Assembly (NCBI GenBank): GCA_017963165.1
Contig: JAGCTZ010000049.1
Span: forward strand, 1-23,240
Direction of reading: 5' to 3'
Source of the DNA: Treponema sp.
GTDB taxonomy: Bacteria; Spirochaetota; Spirochaetia; Treponematales; Treponemataceae
DNA length: 23,240 nucleotides
This document shows positions 9,571 through 21,600 of this stretch, piece by piece. Made by a program: the position numbers and the translations under genes. The notes below the pieces were generated by a model that worked only from the letters and a program-made list of their open reading frames with translations, searched no databases and was not told where the DNA came from. Every line of letters starts with the position of its first letter. The stretch's first letter is position 1.

Positions 9571-10483
9571 TTGACAATAATTTTATTTCTTTAAGTGACA
9601 ATCCTACTGCCTGGGATATTTGTTTATTTGTAAGAACTTTCATTTTAAGCAGGTTTGTTGCATTTGCTATTGCAGTTTGTTTGGCACCTTGAGAAATACC
9701 ATCCAGAAGCCCCTGGTCATAGCCTTCTTTTCTAAAGTGATTACTATATTCTTCTTCATCAAATTCTGTCAAACACATTCCTATGACCTCCGCTTTCTGT
9801 TCCACAAAAAAGCCTTCGAGTAGATTTTCGGATATTGCCCATTCAACAGCTTCTTCAAGAGCCTTGGATTTTTCCATGCCTTGCTCAAGATTAAATTTTA
9901 TTCTATCAACAAAGCATATATAATCATACAATGATTTACAGTTTTGTTGAAGTGTAAGATTAACATCCTTGTTAATATTCATCATTGTAGCTGTCCATTC
10001 AAACTCTCCCTGATCCTTAAAATCTATGAATGCATCAGATAATTTTAATTTTGAGATTTTTTTAACTTTTTTGTTTCCATTGTAAAATACAATATATTGT
10101 GGGGATGGCAGCTTTATTAATGAAGAATAATAAAGCCGTTGTTTTTCTTTTGATATATATCCTTGATAAAGTTTTGCAAAATAAATAAAACCGCGTAATG
10201 GCATATTTTGATTCCAACTAGACTGATGTTCATATAAAGTCATTTGAGAATCAACTAGAAAAGTGACATCATTTTTCATTGTTATATAGATAACATTTTC
10301 GATTGTGGTAATTTTTAAATCATTCGGATCTGTATGATTTCTACCACTTAATGCGTTATAAAGTTCTAATCTCCACTTTGCACTTCTTTCATCTTTTCCA
10401 CCAAAAATCATTCGAAACAAACTGTCTTTATATTTGTGATTATGTTTTCCTGCTGCAGATTTCTTTTCTGTTGTATTATTCAT
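9560..10483 (-). CDS. Rpn-like PD-(D/E)XK nuclease family protein
   Basis: This 307-residue protein opens with KYKDSLFRMIFGGKDE (residues 17-32) and LYNALSG, then has E62, D78 in FLVDSQ and E85-x-Q87 in LYEHQSSWN, followed by MPLRGFIYFAKLYQGYI and IVFYNGNKK. The D...E-x-Q layout and this order are typical of the Rpn/YhgA-like PD-(D/E)XK proteins, often annotated as 'Rpn family recombination-promoting nuclease/putative transposase'. Family members have been linked to recombination and DNA cleavage; activity here is inferred. The C-terminal part is helical and charged (EWAISENLLEGFF, YDQGLLDGISQGAKQTA), as usual in the family. I chose the ATG at 10481-10483 because AGAGG (10490-10494) sits just upstream and the KDSLF motif follows 18 residues later. 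An in-frame ATG at 10640-10642 would add 53 unlikely lysine/phenylalanine-rich residues. There is no inverted-repeat boundary, so it is not itself an IS element. Confidence 0.8.
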   Translation of the reverse strand: MNNTTEKKSAAGKHNHKYKDSLFRMIFGGKDERSAKWRLELYNALSGRNHTDPNDLKITTIENVIYITMKNDVTFLVDSQMTLYEHQSSWNQNMPLRGFIYFAKLYQGYISKEKQRLYYSSLIKLPSPQYIVFYNGNKKVKKISKLKLSDAFIDFKDQGEFEWTATMMNINKDVNLTLQQNCKSLYDYICFVDRIKFNLEQGMEKSKALEEAVEWAISENLLEGFFVEQKAEVIGMCLTEFDEEEYSNHFRKEGYDQGLLDGISQGAKQTAIANATNLLKMKVLTNKQISQAVGLSLKEIKLLSKKV

Positions 10484-10660
10484 TTTTTTCCTCTTTAAGT
10501 TTTTTACATAATTTCCACCGCAGACATTATTCTGATAGTGAATAGAAATTTTTTCTTCTACATATAGTATTGCAAAAAAAAGGGACTTCTTACAAAAATT
10601 TAGCTGAATATTTGCTTTTTTAATGAATTTTTTTAAAAACATCTAAAAAATTCTAAAACC

Positions 10661-10689
10661 TTGCCATATACATTTTTCTGTTATAAAAT
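10661..10689 (+). promoter_or_regulatory. Sigma70-type promoter of the symporter gene
   Basis: TTGCCA (10661-10666) and TAAAAT (10684-10689) are separated by 17 bases, about 50 bases before the start codon. The overlapping TATAAA at 10682 is an alternative -10 with a shorter spacer. The region between the divergent genes (10484-10736) is otherwise AT-rich with A and T tracts; I found no convincing promoter for the minus-strand gene. Confidence 0.6.
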
Positions 10690-10720
10690 ATATATAAGTC
10701 AAAAATAGATTAGCTTTTTA

Positions 10721-10726
10721 AAGGAG
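10721..10726 (+). promoter_or_regulatory. Ribosome binding site of the symporter gene
   Basis: AAGGAG lies 10 bases before the ATG at 10737. The A-rich spacer between them is a little longer than ideal. It fixes the start, since no other in-frame start fits better. Confidence 0.75.
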
Positions 10727-10736
10727 ATTAAAAAAA

Positions 10737-12140
10737 ATGGCTAACGAAAAAGAAAGAGAAACTCTGGGCAGCCGACTTGGATTTTTGCTGTTGTCTGCCG
10801 GATGTGCAATCGGATTAGGAAACGTTTGGCGATTTCCTTACATCACTGGAAAATATGGTGGAGCCGCATTTGTTCTTATTTATCTTATTTTCCTTGTAAT
10901 TCTTGGACTTCCTGTAATGGTTTGTGAGTTCGCTGTTGGACGTGCTTCACGCAAGAGTGTGGCAGGAGCCTTCAAGGAACTTGAACCGGAAGGAACAAAG
11001 TGGCACTGGTATGGTAATTTTGCTATAGCAGGAAACTACCTTTTGATGATGTTTTATACAGTAGTTTCCGGCTGGTTCCTTAAATATTTCTTTGAAATGA
11101 TTGGCGGAAAGTTTTCTGGAATGACTCCAGATGAAGTTGGAGCAGCTTTTGGTGCAACTGTAAGCACAACTTCTACACTTATTATCTGGATGGTTGTAGT
11201 AATCATTATTGGTTTTGGAACATGTTTCCTTGGCCTTCAGAAGGGTGTTGAGCGCATTACAAAAATCATGATGTCTGCTTTGCTTATCATTATGATTGGT
11301 CTTGCAATTTATGTTGCATTCCTTCCTGGTGCTGGTGCAGGTTATGCTTTCTATCTTAAGCCAAACTTCAAGGCTTTAGTAAGTGGTGAACACGGTCTTT
11401 GGGATACAATCTATGCCGCAATGGGACAGGCTTTCTTTACTTTGTCACTCGGTATTGGTTCTATGGAAATCTTTGGTTCTTATATTGATAAGGAACACTC
11501 ACTCACTGGTGAATCTTTGCGCGTAATAGGACTTGATACATTCGTAGCAATTTGTGCCGGATTGATTATCTTCCCGGCTTGTGCTGCATTTGGTGTAGAC
11601 GCTGGTTCTGGTGCAGGTCTTGCATTCGTATCACTTCCTAATGTATTCAATATGATGGGACCAGTTGTAGGACGCATCATTGGTGCATTTTTCTTCCTTT
11701 TCATGTCATTCGCTGCTCTTTCTACTGTAATTGCAGTATTTGAAAACATCGTAGCATTTGCAATGGACAAATTTGGATGGAGCCGTACAAAGGCTGTACT
11801 CATCAACTTTGTAGCAATGCTTATTCTTGCAACACCTGCTGCACTTGGTATGAGCGTATGGTCAGGCGTACACTTTGGTTCTCACATTGGTTCAATCGAC
11901 GCTCTGGAAGACTTTATTGTAAGCCAGAACCTGCTGCCAATTGGATCTATGCTCTTCCTCTTGTTCTGTACAATCAAGAAGGGCTGGGGCTGGGATGGCT
12001 TTATTGCCGAAGCCGATGCCGGTGAAGGAATTAAGTTCCCTAAGAACAAGGTAGTTAAATTCTACCTTAAGTTTATTGCTCCAATCATCATTATCGTAGT
12101 ATTCATTGCAGGATATTTCGACATTTTTGGTGCAAAATAA
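10737..12140 (+). CDS. Sodium-dependent amino-acid symporter (NSS/SNF family, LeuT fold)
   Basis: This 467-residue inner-membrane protein couples Na+ entry to uptake of a small solute, in bacteria usually an amino acid such as a hydrophobic or aromatic one or tryptophan; the substrate cannot be read from sequence. The TM1 signature AIGLGNVWRFPY (residues 24-35) includes the unwound Na+/substrate segment and the gate arginine R32. TM6 carries AFFTLSLGIGSMEIFGSYI (residues 232-250, with the F-T-L-S substrate and ion loop). TM8 carries FAALSTVIAVFENIVAF, where S329 and T330 align with the Na2-site T-S pair of LeuT. I count 11 hydrophobic helices, roughly 12-36, 42-68, 91-122, 145-165, 174-197, 225-249, 262-287, 310-341, 352-374, 388-413 and 442-464. 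This matches the 11-TM bacterial subtype exemplified by MhsT rather than 12-TM LeuT. The gene appears intact and is probably monocistronic, with its own promoter and a downstream terminator. Confidence 0.95.
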   Translation: MANEKERETLGSRLGFLLLSAGCAIGLGNVWRFPYITGKYGGAAFVLIYLIFLVILGLPVMVCEFAVGRASRKSVAGAFKELEPEGTKWHWYGNFAIAGNYLLMMFYTVVSGWFLKYFFEMIGGKFSGMTPDEVGAAFGATVSTTSTLIIWMVVVIIIGFGTCFLGLQKGVERITKIMMSALLIIMIGLAIYVAFLPGAGAGYAFYLKPNFKALVSGEHGLWDTIYAAMGQAFFTLSLGIGSMEIFGSYIDKEHSLTGESLRVIGLDTFVAICAGLIIFPACAAFGVDAGSGAGLAFVSLPNVFNMMGPVVGRIIGAFFFLFMSFAALSTVIAVFENIVAFAMDKFGWSRTKAVLINFVAMLILATPAALGMSVWSGVHFGSHIGSIDALEDFIVSQNLLPIGSMLFLLFCTIKKGWGWDGFIAEADAGEGIKFPKNKVVKFYLKFIAPIIIIVVFIAGYFDIFGAK

Positions 12141-12162
12141 TATGTAAGGCCGCTGGTTATAT

Positions 12163-12211
12163 GGTAAACCTTTAAAAAAAGTTGTGAAAACATTTTTTAG
12201 GTTTGCCTTTT
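12163..12211 (+). terminator. Probable terminator of the symporter gene
   Basis: GGTAAACCT (12163-12171) pairs with AGGTTTGCC (12199-12207) with one G-T wobble. The stem can continue through an A6/T6 stretch after a 2-base bulge. TTTT (12208-12211) follows. It lies 22 bases after the stop codon. The T tract is short, so termination may be partial. Confidence 0.6.
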
Positions 12212-12249
12212 GACATAACAAAATAACAAAATATTATATAAAAAAACAT

Positions 12250-12278
12250 TTGCTTTTTGATAAAAAATGCCGTAATAT
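12250..12278 (+). promoter_or_regulatory. Sigma70-type promoter driving the small hairpin transcript
   Basis: TTGCTT (12250-12255), a 17-base spacer and TAATAT (12273-12278) form a near-consensus promoter. The predicted start (about 12284) falls exactly at the beginning of the AAGGGCTA stem arm, which supports the pairing of promoter and RNA. Confidence 0.55.
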
Positions 12279-12282
12279 ATAT

Positions 12283-12336
12283 AAGGGCTATTGGGAGAAT
12301 GCAAAAATTATGCGTTAACTGCCGTAGCCCTTTTTA
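12283..12336 (+). ncRNA. Candidate small structured RNA with intrinsic terminator
   Basis: AAGGGCTA (12283-12290) pairs with TAGCCCTT (12325-12332), running into a T5 tract (12331-12335). Between these arms, GGGAG (12293-12297) can pair with CTGCC (12319-12323) with one G-G mismatch, and AATGC (12298-12302) pairs with GCGTT (12312-12316) around a 9-base A/U loop. The whole is a single rod of about 50 nt with small internal loops. With its own promoter just upstream it could be a free small RNA. Otherwise it could be an attenuator in a long leader for the lipoprotein gene 190 bases downstream, or simply a second terminator for the symporter. I do not recognise a known RNA family. Confidence 0.4.
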
Positions 12337-12521
12337 TTTAATAATATCATCTACACAAAACGTCTTTAAAGTTTAAAAAATCAGTAACAAAAATGTATTA
12401 GAAATGGTTTTCTCAAGGATTTTATACCTTATAAATATATTTCGATGAAAAAGTGGGAAAATTTGTTTGCAGCTTTTTTTGTGTGACGTAACGAATTTTA
12501 TACTTTTGTAGAGGTGTGTAT
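12337..12521 (+). promoter_or_regulatory. Upstream region and ribosome binding site of the giant lipoprotein gene
   Basis: These 185 bases carry no gene. AGAGG (12510-12514) sits 7 bases before the ATG at 12522 and is a fair ribosome binding site. TATACT (12499-12504) and TATAAA (12430-12435) resemble -10 boxes, but neither has a good -35 at normal spacing, so no promoter is assigned with confidence. The stretch is AT-rich with several A and T runs and no strong hairpin. Confidence 0.4.
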
Positions 12522-12620
12522 ATGAGAACAAAGATTTTTTCTGGTGTTTTGAACAAGAAATTCAAGCTTTTTGCTTTTGGATTTGCTGCATGTATTATGC
12601 TCTCGATTTTTTATTCGTGC
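12522..12620 (+). other. Lipoprotein signal peptide (lipobox Cys33)
   Basis: Basic residues at K4, K12, K13 and K15 precede a hydrophobic core LFAFGFAACIMLSIF (residues 16-30) and end in YSC. The -3 to -1 residues F-Y-S do not fit the strict L-[AS]-[GA]-C lipobox but fit the relaxed spirochaetal pattern. Cys24 lies inside the hydrophobic core and is a less likely lipidation site. Confidence 0.75.
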
Positions 12621-15600
12621 GAAGTAGGTCTGGGACCAGCGGTAGATACCCAGCCGCCTAGCATCACTATCGAAAAGCCGGAAGTAGATATGGTAATCCG
12701 CAATCAATTTGTAATGAGCGGTGCCTGGTCTGATGACGGAACGATTGATGACGTCTATGTAATCCTCAAGCGAACAGACGGAAACCCTGTAGACGGTAAT
12801 AGACAGGCCGGAAGCGACAAAACAGAGCTTAAAGTTCAGGGTACTTTTGAAAAAGATCTTTTATTAAAGGGTGTTGGTACCTGGAAAGTCGAAATTGACC
12901 CGTCCGACGAAGAAAATCTCATTCTTGATGGTACATATCAGGCTACCGTATATATAAAAGATAAGGGAAGTCACACCACAACCCAAAGTACAACCTTTAC
13001 AATTGATAATACCGCACCAGTTCTCATACTTTCTAAACCAAACTCTAAACCGGGTGACAAAACAATGTCTGCTTATGGACAGCGTTTGTTCCTCGAAGGT
13101 AGCGTTGCAGATGCTACAAAAGATACCTGGATAGAAATCAACTTCTATTTGGATGAAGAATGTACACAACCTCTTACAACTCTCGAAACTCAGCTTATTT
13201 CTCCAACAGACGTAAATTCCAACAATGCTAAACTGGCATCATTTAACGAAGACCTTACTGTCGATTTAGCACAGGAATATTTTGATATTTACAAGGATGA
13301 AGCAGGTAATGATAAGATAGGAAAGGCAGGTAAAAGTAAGGTTTATGCAACTATTACCGTTTATGATACTGCCGAAACCTGTACAGAAGAAGAAACTGAG
13401 CAGGAAATGAGCCTAGATGGCAAAAAAATTAAGGGAAATGCCTCTCAGACCTTCTATATTTCTAAAGATCTTGCAAATTCTATCACAAAATCACAGGAAG
13501 CAGGCGGTTATGGCTTTGCGCCAATTGATCTTTATAACTTATTTAATGGAACTTATGACCTTAAGAACAGCTCTCGCTCTGTAGATTCAACAGAAGTAAC
13601 AGAAGAGCTTGAAGAATTGCAGAGAAATAAGACAGTTTTCACTATTAATCCTGAAAACAGCCCGTATTTCACTGTCAGCGGTCTTAAAACTCTTTCTGAT
13701 CAGAATCTTAATGTATCTGACAACGGATATTTTGTAATTAACGGTGCTCAATCACTCGAAATTTCTGTATTTATGGGAAGCGATAGCATTGAACTTGTTG
13801 ATGATGATGATTTCTATGTATATCTTTTAAAATGTGATGCATACGGTGTACCTTACGAAGATTCAGAGCCAATTCCTCTTTATTCTAAATCAGATGAAAT
13901 AGGTACCGGTGCTGATAAAAAGACTTATTACGAAATTGGTGGTAAGGAAGACCACAAAACAACTTCCGGCGCTTATGTATTTACCGTTCCGGTAACAAAA
14001 TCGCTTAAGGTAAATCCGGATCTTGAAGGTGCCGATGCTTACGAAGCAATTCCAATTGAATTCAGTCAGAACTACCTTATTTGTGTAAGCGGTAAAGATA
14101 ACGAAGATAATCCAATCGAAGCATATGATACTGGTTATGCATTCCACTTTACTTCAAGCGGAAGTGCTCCGGTTATGAATCTTGAAAATCCAAGAGAAAA
14201 TACTGTCTTCCTTAAAAAAGGTGCAAATATTACTTTTGAAGGTACTGTAAAGACAGAAGAAGGTTTGCCACAGGTTTCTATCTGGAACGGCGATTACAGA
14301 ATTGCAGATGTTCCAATTACAAATCCTGTAGAAGGCGAACTTAACAACTTTAGCTATACAATCAATGCCGAAGAATTCGAAGAAGGCGACATCACTTCAA
14401 GCAATATTTATTCTATTTCTGTAAAAGTTTCTGCCGATGGAAACACAGATAATGTTACCGAAGTTCAGCGTTCCGTATGGTATGATATTGACGGACCAAA
14501 GATTACTGTTAACTCAATTCAGCCGGTAGTAACTGCAAATGGAAAAACAAACAATATTAACGGTAAACTTGCTGCAAAAGGTACTATTATTGATGGATTC
14601 GACCAGTTTGGTAGTGCCAGCTGGAGAATTTTACAGAATGGTGAGCCTGTAGAAGGTCTTTCGGGAACTCTTTCAAGCAGCTTTGAATTTGAAGTTGATA
14701 CAACAAAGCTTCAGGACAAAAAAGAAGCTGTAATTGAAATAGAAGCATATGATAGATCAGGAAACAAATCTGTATGGTCCGGCGATTCAGCAGAAGACGG
14801 CGATGTTGTCTGGGGTGGAGAATACTATGTAGATCAGAGCACAGATAAACCTGTTATTAAATCAACTTCGGAATCATTAATTATTACTTCTGATGGTAAT
14901 GATGAAGACATTCTTACAGAAGGAAAGAATCTCTTTGTACGTGGTGGAACTCTTGTACTCAACGTAGAAGATGATGATGCTGTTAAAACAGCAATCGTAA
15001 AACTTGCTAAAAAGCAGGAAAACGGTACTTTTGAACAAGCTACTTCTGCAGATACAACCGGAACTCTTTATAAAGAGTATAATAATCCTTCTGCAATTTC
15101 TCATTCATTGCCTACAACTGTTGGAATTTATCGTGCTACAGTTACTGTTTATGATAAATTCTATAAACCTGATGGCTCAACTCCTAATAATTTTAATGAA
15201 TGCGAATTTATTCTTAGAATTACAGGTACAGGTCCGGATGTAACAGTTTCAACAGAAAAGGATTATATTTCTACTCTCAATCATGCTGGTTCAAACAAAA
15301 TTACATTCACTATCACTGATGATGGAAATGGTCCTTACAAATTATACAAGGATAATAACGTATTGTTTGACGGAGCACGTAAGAATTCACCTATTGAATA
15401 TACAATTCCTTTTGATGCAAATTATGCTCCTGAAAATCCTGAAGAAATAATCTTTAGAATCGAAGATACAAATCAGGGCTTTACAGAAAAGATTTATAAG
15501 CCTAAGTTTGATAACGGTTTGCCGGAGGTTGCTATTTCTGCAACTCCAACAACTTCTTTGACAGAAGAGTCTTCTTATCTGTTCAAAGGAACAATGAGCG

Positions 15601-18600
15601 ATACACCATCTGGAATCGACGTTGTTAAGATTAAATTTACAGATAGCACAGATTCTTCAGCTACTTCTGCATGGCTTGATTGTATTGCAGGTTCCCAGTC
15701 ATGGAACTACGAAGCAGTTTGGGCAGGCAGCGATCTTAGTGCTGTATTTGCAACAGAAGGCCAGAAGATTGTTACTGTAAAGGCAATTGATAATGCCGGT
15801 AATGAAAAAACAGTTTCTGACACCTTTGTTTATGATAAGTTGAAGCCTGTAATTGAATCTGTTACAGGCCCTGCAGATACAAATGGAACAGATGTAACCT
15901 TCCAGGTTACTGTTAAAGATACAAATCCAGAAAGCCTTAGCGTTGTAGTAAAACAGAACGGCGACGCTGTTTCACCGGCTCCAAATTTAACTATCAGCAG
16001 TTTGACAGGCTCTGGTACAACTTATACAGGTACTGTTGTTGTTCCATTCAGTACAGGAATCACACAGGATGGAAGCTACTCAATTGAATTTGTTGCAAAT
16101 GATGAAAATGAAAAAACATCTGCTTCTAAAACTGTAGAAATTACACGCGATAGTGAAAAACCTGTTGTAAGCAATGTTAAGCTTATAGAAGAAACAGGTT
16201 CAAAGGATGCTTACAACAATGATGGTAAGTATTATATAAACAATACCCGCAGTACATATAAGATTTCGGGTATTGCAACAGATAACGTTGGTGTTGACTC
16301 GGTAGCACTTGTTATTACAAACAAAGATAATACATCTGTAAAACTGACACCTCAAAGAAGCGGCGCACTTGGACAGTGGAGCTTTACCGGTATAAATATG
16401 AGCTCTTGGGTTTCAAGTGGAGCAACGGCAGACCTTATTGTAAAAGATAAAGCCGGAAATCAGGCTCAGACAAATGTAGCGCTTGATATCGTATTTGATA
16501 CAGAAGCTCCTGCCGCAGAACATCAAATTGATGATTCTCATAAAGACCTTGTATTCCGTATCGGCGATTATGAAAACGATGCACACGAAAGTGACGTTGG
16601 TGGAAAATATTCAAACGGAACTTACGGAAGCGCTCTTACAATGCAGATTCGCGGTAACTTCCCGGATAACGAAGGCGGTTCCGGCATTAACAAGATCTAT
16701 TACAAGGTATTCGAAGATGAAGTTACAATCGACGAAAATAGAGAAAATGGAGCAGTAATTAGTGGAAAAATCTATTTCCAGACTCTTGATGATCTTAAAG
16801 ATTATGTAATTGCAAATAAGACAGATTCATTCTCTCCACTTACTGCAACAGAAACAAGACATGTTGAATATAATATTACACCTGCAGCTAACGTAGAAGA
16901 AACTGTTGACCGACTTGGTGGCGGAACTCTTACAAACGGATATAATCTTACTTCAAAGGGCTTTGTACAGTATAGAAAATCAATAACATCAAACTACAAG
17001 ACAACAATCAAGGGTTTCCAGGAAGGAAGAAACTATCTTGTTATTGTTGCCGAAGATAACGTTGGAAATTCAAGCGTAGACCATGCAGAAGTGCCTACAC
17101 CGGAAGATCCATCTGTAACTGCAATTTATCCTTGCTACTCATTGAACGTTGATATTACAGCTCCAACAATTCCAACAAAGCAGAGTGGAACTGTATATAC
17201 AAACCTTGCAGGTAGCACACCTGTATTTATTTCGGGAACAGTTTCTGATAAATCAAGCTCAGAAGATGGTTCTTCTGGTTTGAATAAGATTGTATTTACA
17301 AGCGATCAGACTGACGGTACAGTAACTGTTTATTCTTCTGCATTTGCAGATGTAGATGCAAGCGAAAATACAAATAATGATCCAACTCTCAAGAACTGGA
17401 CAGCAAACATAAAATCATTGCTTAATGCAGACGGAACAGCAATTATTTCTGCAAAAGTTTCTGATAATGCAGGCTATGAAACTTCTGTTCCTGTTGCAAA
17501 TGTAATGGTAGATAGAACAGCTCCTTCTGTAGTTATCAATTCTCCATCATTTAATGCAAAAACCGGAACAACAGTAAATATTTCCGGAACAGTAAATGAC
17601 GGAACAGGCTCAGGAGTAGATTCTACAAAGCCGATGGTGCTTTATTACACTACAAACACAACAGTAGGCGGTACAAACCTTACACAGGCACCTGCAGCAA
17701 ATACAGATGCCTCTGCCGGCTGGGTACAGCTTGCAACAATAACTCCGGAAACAAACGGAAGCTGGAGCTATGAATTAGACGCTTCAACTATCACAACAAA
17801 TGGTGATAACAACATAAGATTCTTTACAGTAAGTGCAACCGATAAAGCCGGAAACGGAAATACAGGCTTTGCAGAAGCTGTAAGAATTACCGTAGACCGC
17901 AAGGCACCTGTAAGCAGTGAATTCAAAGTTGACGAAACAAATGGTTCAGCTCTTGGCAGTGATATAGCAGTATGGTTTAAGAATACAACAGTCAACTTGA
18001 ACGGAACCTTTGCGGATCAGGGCGGAAGCGGAGTTTCTGCAGTTAAGTATCAGGTAAAAAAAGGTGCTGCAGAATACGGTGCTGCCCAGAACGTAGCATC
18101 TGACGGAAGCTTCAGCTTTAATATAAAGGACCTTGCCGACGGAACAAACAAGGTTAAGATATGGGCAGTAGATGCCTCAGGAAACGAATCAAGCGCAGTA
18201 GAATATACTGTTATGGTTGATGCGGGTATTCCTTCAATTTCTACATCTTATTCAGGTGTAATTAATGCAAATGCAAGTGCATGTCCAATTAATCTGACTG
18301 TAGTAGATCAGGGAAGCTCTGGAATAAATAAGGTACAGCTTAAGGTAGGTAATAATGATCCTGTTGACTGTGACCTTATAGATGCTTCTTCAGGATTATA
18401 TAGTAAGGACGTAATGAGTATTCTTCCACAGGGAACAGTTTCTGTAACTGCAATTGCAACAGATAATGCTGGAAACAGCACATCAAGCGTAATTGCAAAC
18501 GTAATGCTTGATACAGAAGGACCTGTAGTAGTTATAAATTCTCCATCAGCAAATGCAAAGATTGGCTCAGAAATAACTGTAAGCGGAACAGCAGATGACA

Positions 18601-21600
18601 GGACTGGTGCAGGTGTTGATACAACAAAGAATCTGATACTTTACTATACAACAAACGAAGCAACCGGAAATGTAACAACAGCACCGACATCAATTACACC
18701 TTCTGACGATGCTTCTGCAGGCTGGAAGGCATACAACACAACCCAGATTCTTGGAGAAGACGGACAGAACTGGAGCTGTACAGTAGACGTAACTACACTC
18801 GGAACACTCTTTCCTGAAGATGCAGATACTCCTGTATGGTTTACAGTAATGGCAACAGATAAGTCTGGAGACGGAAACAAAGGATATGCAATTCCAAGAA
18901 AAGCCATTGTAGACCGCATAAAGCCTACATTCGATGACAGTAATTCAGGTATAAACGGAACAAATGGAGTTTCTGCTGTTAATGCAAAATGGTTCGATGC
19001 AACAACTTTGAATATTTTTGGAAAATTCGTAGATACAACTAATGGAAGTGGCGTAAAGACAATCTACTATAAGCTTGGTAGCGCCGACCCTGTTTCTATT
19101 GCAACAACAAACGGAACTTATAACACAAACATTCAGGGTTTCGCAGCTGGTTCAAATACACTCAAGATATGGGCAGAAGATGCAGCTGGAAATATATCAA
19201 ATGAAATTACATATACTGTAAAAATCGATACAGTAGCACCTGAGCTTGCAGAAAGCGGAATCGGAACAACAGGAAAGACAACAAATGCCGGCTTTACGCT
19301 TTCAGGAAAGGTATGGGATGCAAACCAGCTTTCACGCATAGAAATCAAGCTTGGAAGCCAGACATGGACAAGCGGAACTTCTTCTAACGTAAGCCTGACG
19401 GCTGCAACAGAAGAACCTGCTTCAGCAAACTGGAGTGCCACATTCGTAACAGGAACTAGTAACAACAGTGCCACAAACTACATAGCAGACGGAACAAAAG
19501 AGTTTACGATTACTGCATACGATGTAGCAGGCCAGACAAAACAGCTTACAAGAACTGTTGTAGTAGATACACAGGTACCTGTAATCGGAACCGTAACGGT
19601 TGATGAAACAGGCGGCGTAACAATTGACGGAAACATCTGGTACACAACAACAAGCGTACCTGTAACAGTAGAAGTAACAGATGAAGGCGTATCAGGCGTT
19701 TCAAAGGCAGAATATGCAACCCAGGCAGGAAACGATGCAACATGGACACCGCTTTCATATGACGGAACAAACTATACAGGAACAGCAAACTTTGCAGGAA
19801 ACGGAAGTCAGACCTTAAGACTTAGGGCAACAGACGTAGCAGGAAACGTTTCAACAGAGTCAACAGTATCCGTAAACATCGATACAAGTGCACCTGACCT
19901 TACAGCCCTTTACTACAGGAAGGGAAGTGAAGCACCCCAGGCAGTAAGCAGTCCTGTATACATTAACAGCGGAACACAGATAACAGTATACGGAAACTAC
20001 AAGGATGAACAAAGCGGTGTAAATGAACTTGTATTCAAGCTTGCAGATGCAGAGATTACACCAACCGTAACATACTCAACGACAGCAATCGGAAACAGTG
20101 CACCGTCAGATTCTTCATACGGAACATATGCTTCTATAACAGACAAGAAGGCAATAAGGTCATGGAAGGCAGTATATACGCCGGCAGCAAGCGGAAGACT
20201 TACTGCAGAAGGACCTAACAGAACAAATACAAAGACAAGTGTAAACGTATTTGACATAACAATAGACACTAATGTTCCTGCCTTAAGCAACGTAAAGTTT
20301 ACCGAAGTAAAGACAGGCATTCCAAACAAGGATGCATATACAGACGGAAGCAGCTATTACGTAAACAGCACGGGAAAGACATTCACCGTATCAGGAATCG
20401 CAACGGATGACATCGGAGTAGATTCAGTAAGCCTTAGCATTACAGGCTCTTCTTCAACAATAACTCCGACAAGAAGCGGAACACTTGGACAGTGGACATT
20501 CACAGGCATAGACTTAAGCAGCTGGAGTGGAACTGGAACAGCAACAGTAACTGTAACAGACAAGGCCGGAAACGAAACAACACAGACTCTGAACATCGTA
20601 TTTGATACGACGGTTCCTGCTTCAGATACAATCAGCATCCAGGGTCAGACAGAAAACCTTACTACAAGATGGTATGTAAGCGAAAGCCTGTCTTTAAGCG
20701 GAAGCTATACAGACAGCGGAAGCGGAGTAGCAAAGGTATACTACAAGCTTGGAAGCAGCGGAACGGAAAGAAGCCTTACACCGACATACAACAGCACAAC
20801 CCAGGCTTATGACTATTCAACTACAATAGACTTCACGGGAGTAAGTGACAAGAAGCTTTACATAAAGGCAGAAGACAATGCCGGAAACTTAATGTCAGAC
20901 TATACACAGTACAGCCTGAACATAGATACAGCAGCTCCTACTGTAACTTCAAATCATACAGAAACAGAAACTACAAACGGAAGCGGAGCAGTTAATGTAA
21001 GTGTAAACGTAACGGAAACAGGATCCGGCCTTCAGAGCGTAAAGCTTTCAAGGAGCGGAACAGATACACAGGTTACGATGACAGCAGGAAGCGGAAATAC
21101 ATATACGGCAGATGCATCAAGTCTCCTTGCAGGCCTTAACAGCGGAACCGTAACAATAACAGCAACGGCAACTGACAGTGCCGGAAACCAGACAAGCATA
21201 GCTGCAGTAAGCGTAATGATAGACAAGGCAGCTCCATCGTTAAGAATAACTACACCGTCAGCAAATGCAAAAACCGGAACAGGCATAACTGTAACCGGAA
21301 CAGCAGATGACGGAAACGGAGTTGGAATTGATACGACAGCAGGCCTTACACTCTACTATACAAAGAACTCAACGCTCGGAGGCGTTACTACAGCTCCTGC
21401 CAGCATTACAGCCGGAACAGATGCAACAACAGGATGGGTAGCATATGCAACAGCACCAAGCCTCACAGGATCAGACTGGACATGTACTGTAGATACAACA
21501 TCATTTACAACAAACAATGCAAACACAGACGTATACTTCACCGTAAGTGCAAAGGATATAGCAGGAAGCGGAAATACAGGTTATGCAGTACCAAGAAAGG

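Noticed and set aside
10484..10642. Longer N-terminus for the Rpn-like protein from the ATG at 10640-10642
   Set aside because: The extra 53 residues are Lys/Phe-rich and unlike the family. There is no ribosome binding site there, while the ATG at 10483 has AGAGG in front and gives the usual short lead to the KDSLF motif.
11892..12221. Minus-strand open frame over the end of the symporter gene and the gap after it
   Set aside because: Most of it is antisense to a certain gene. The remainder lies over the symporter terminator, and it has no recognisable protein features.
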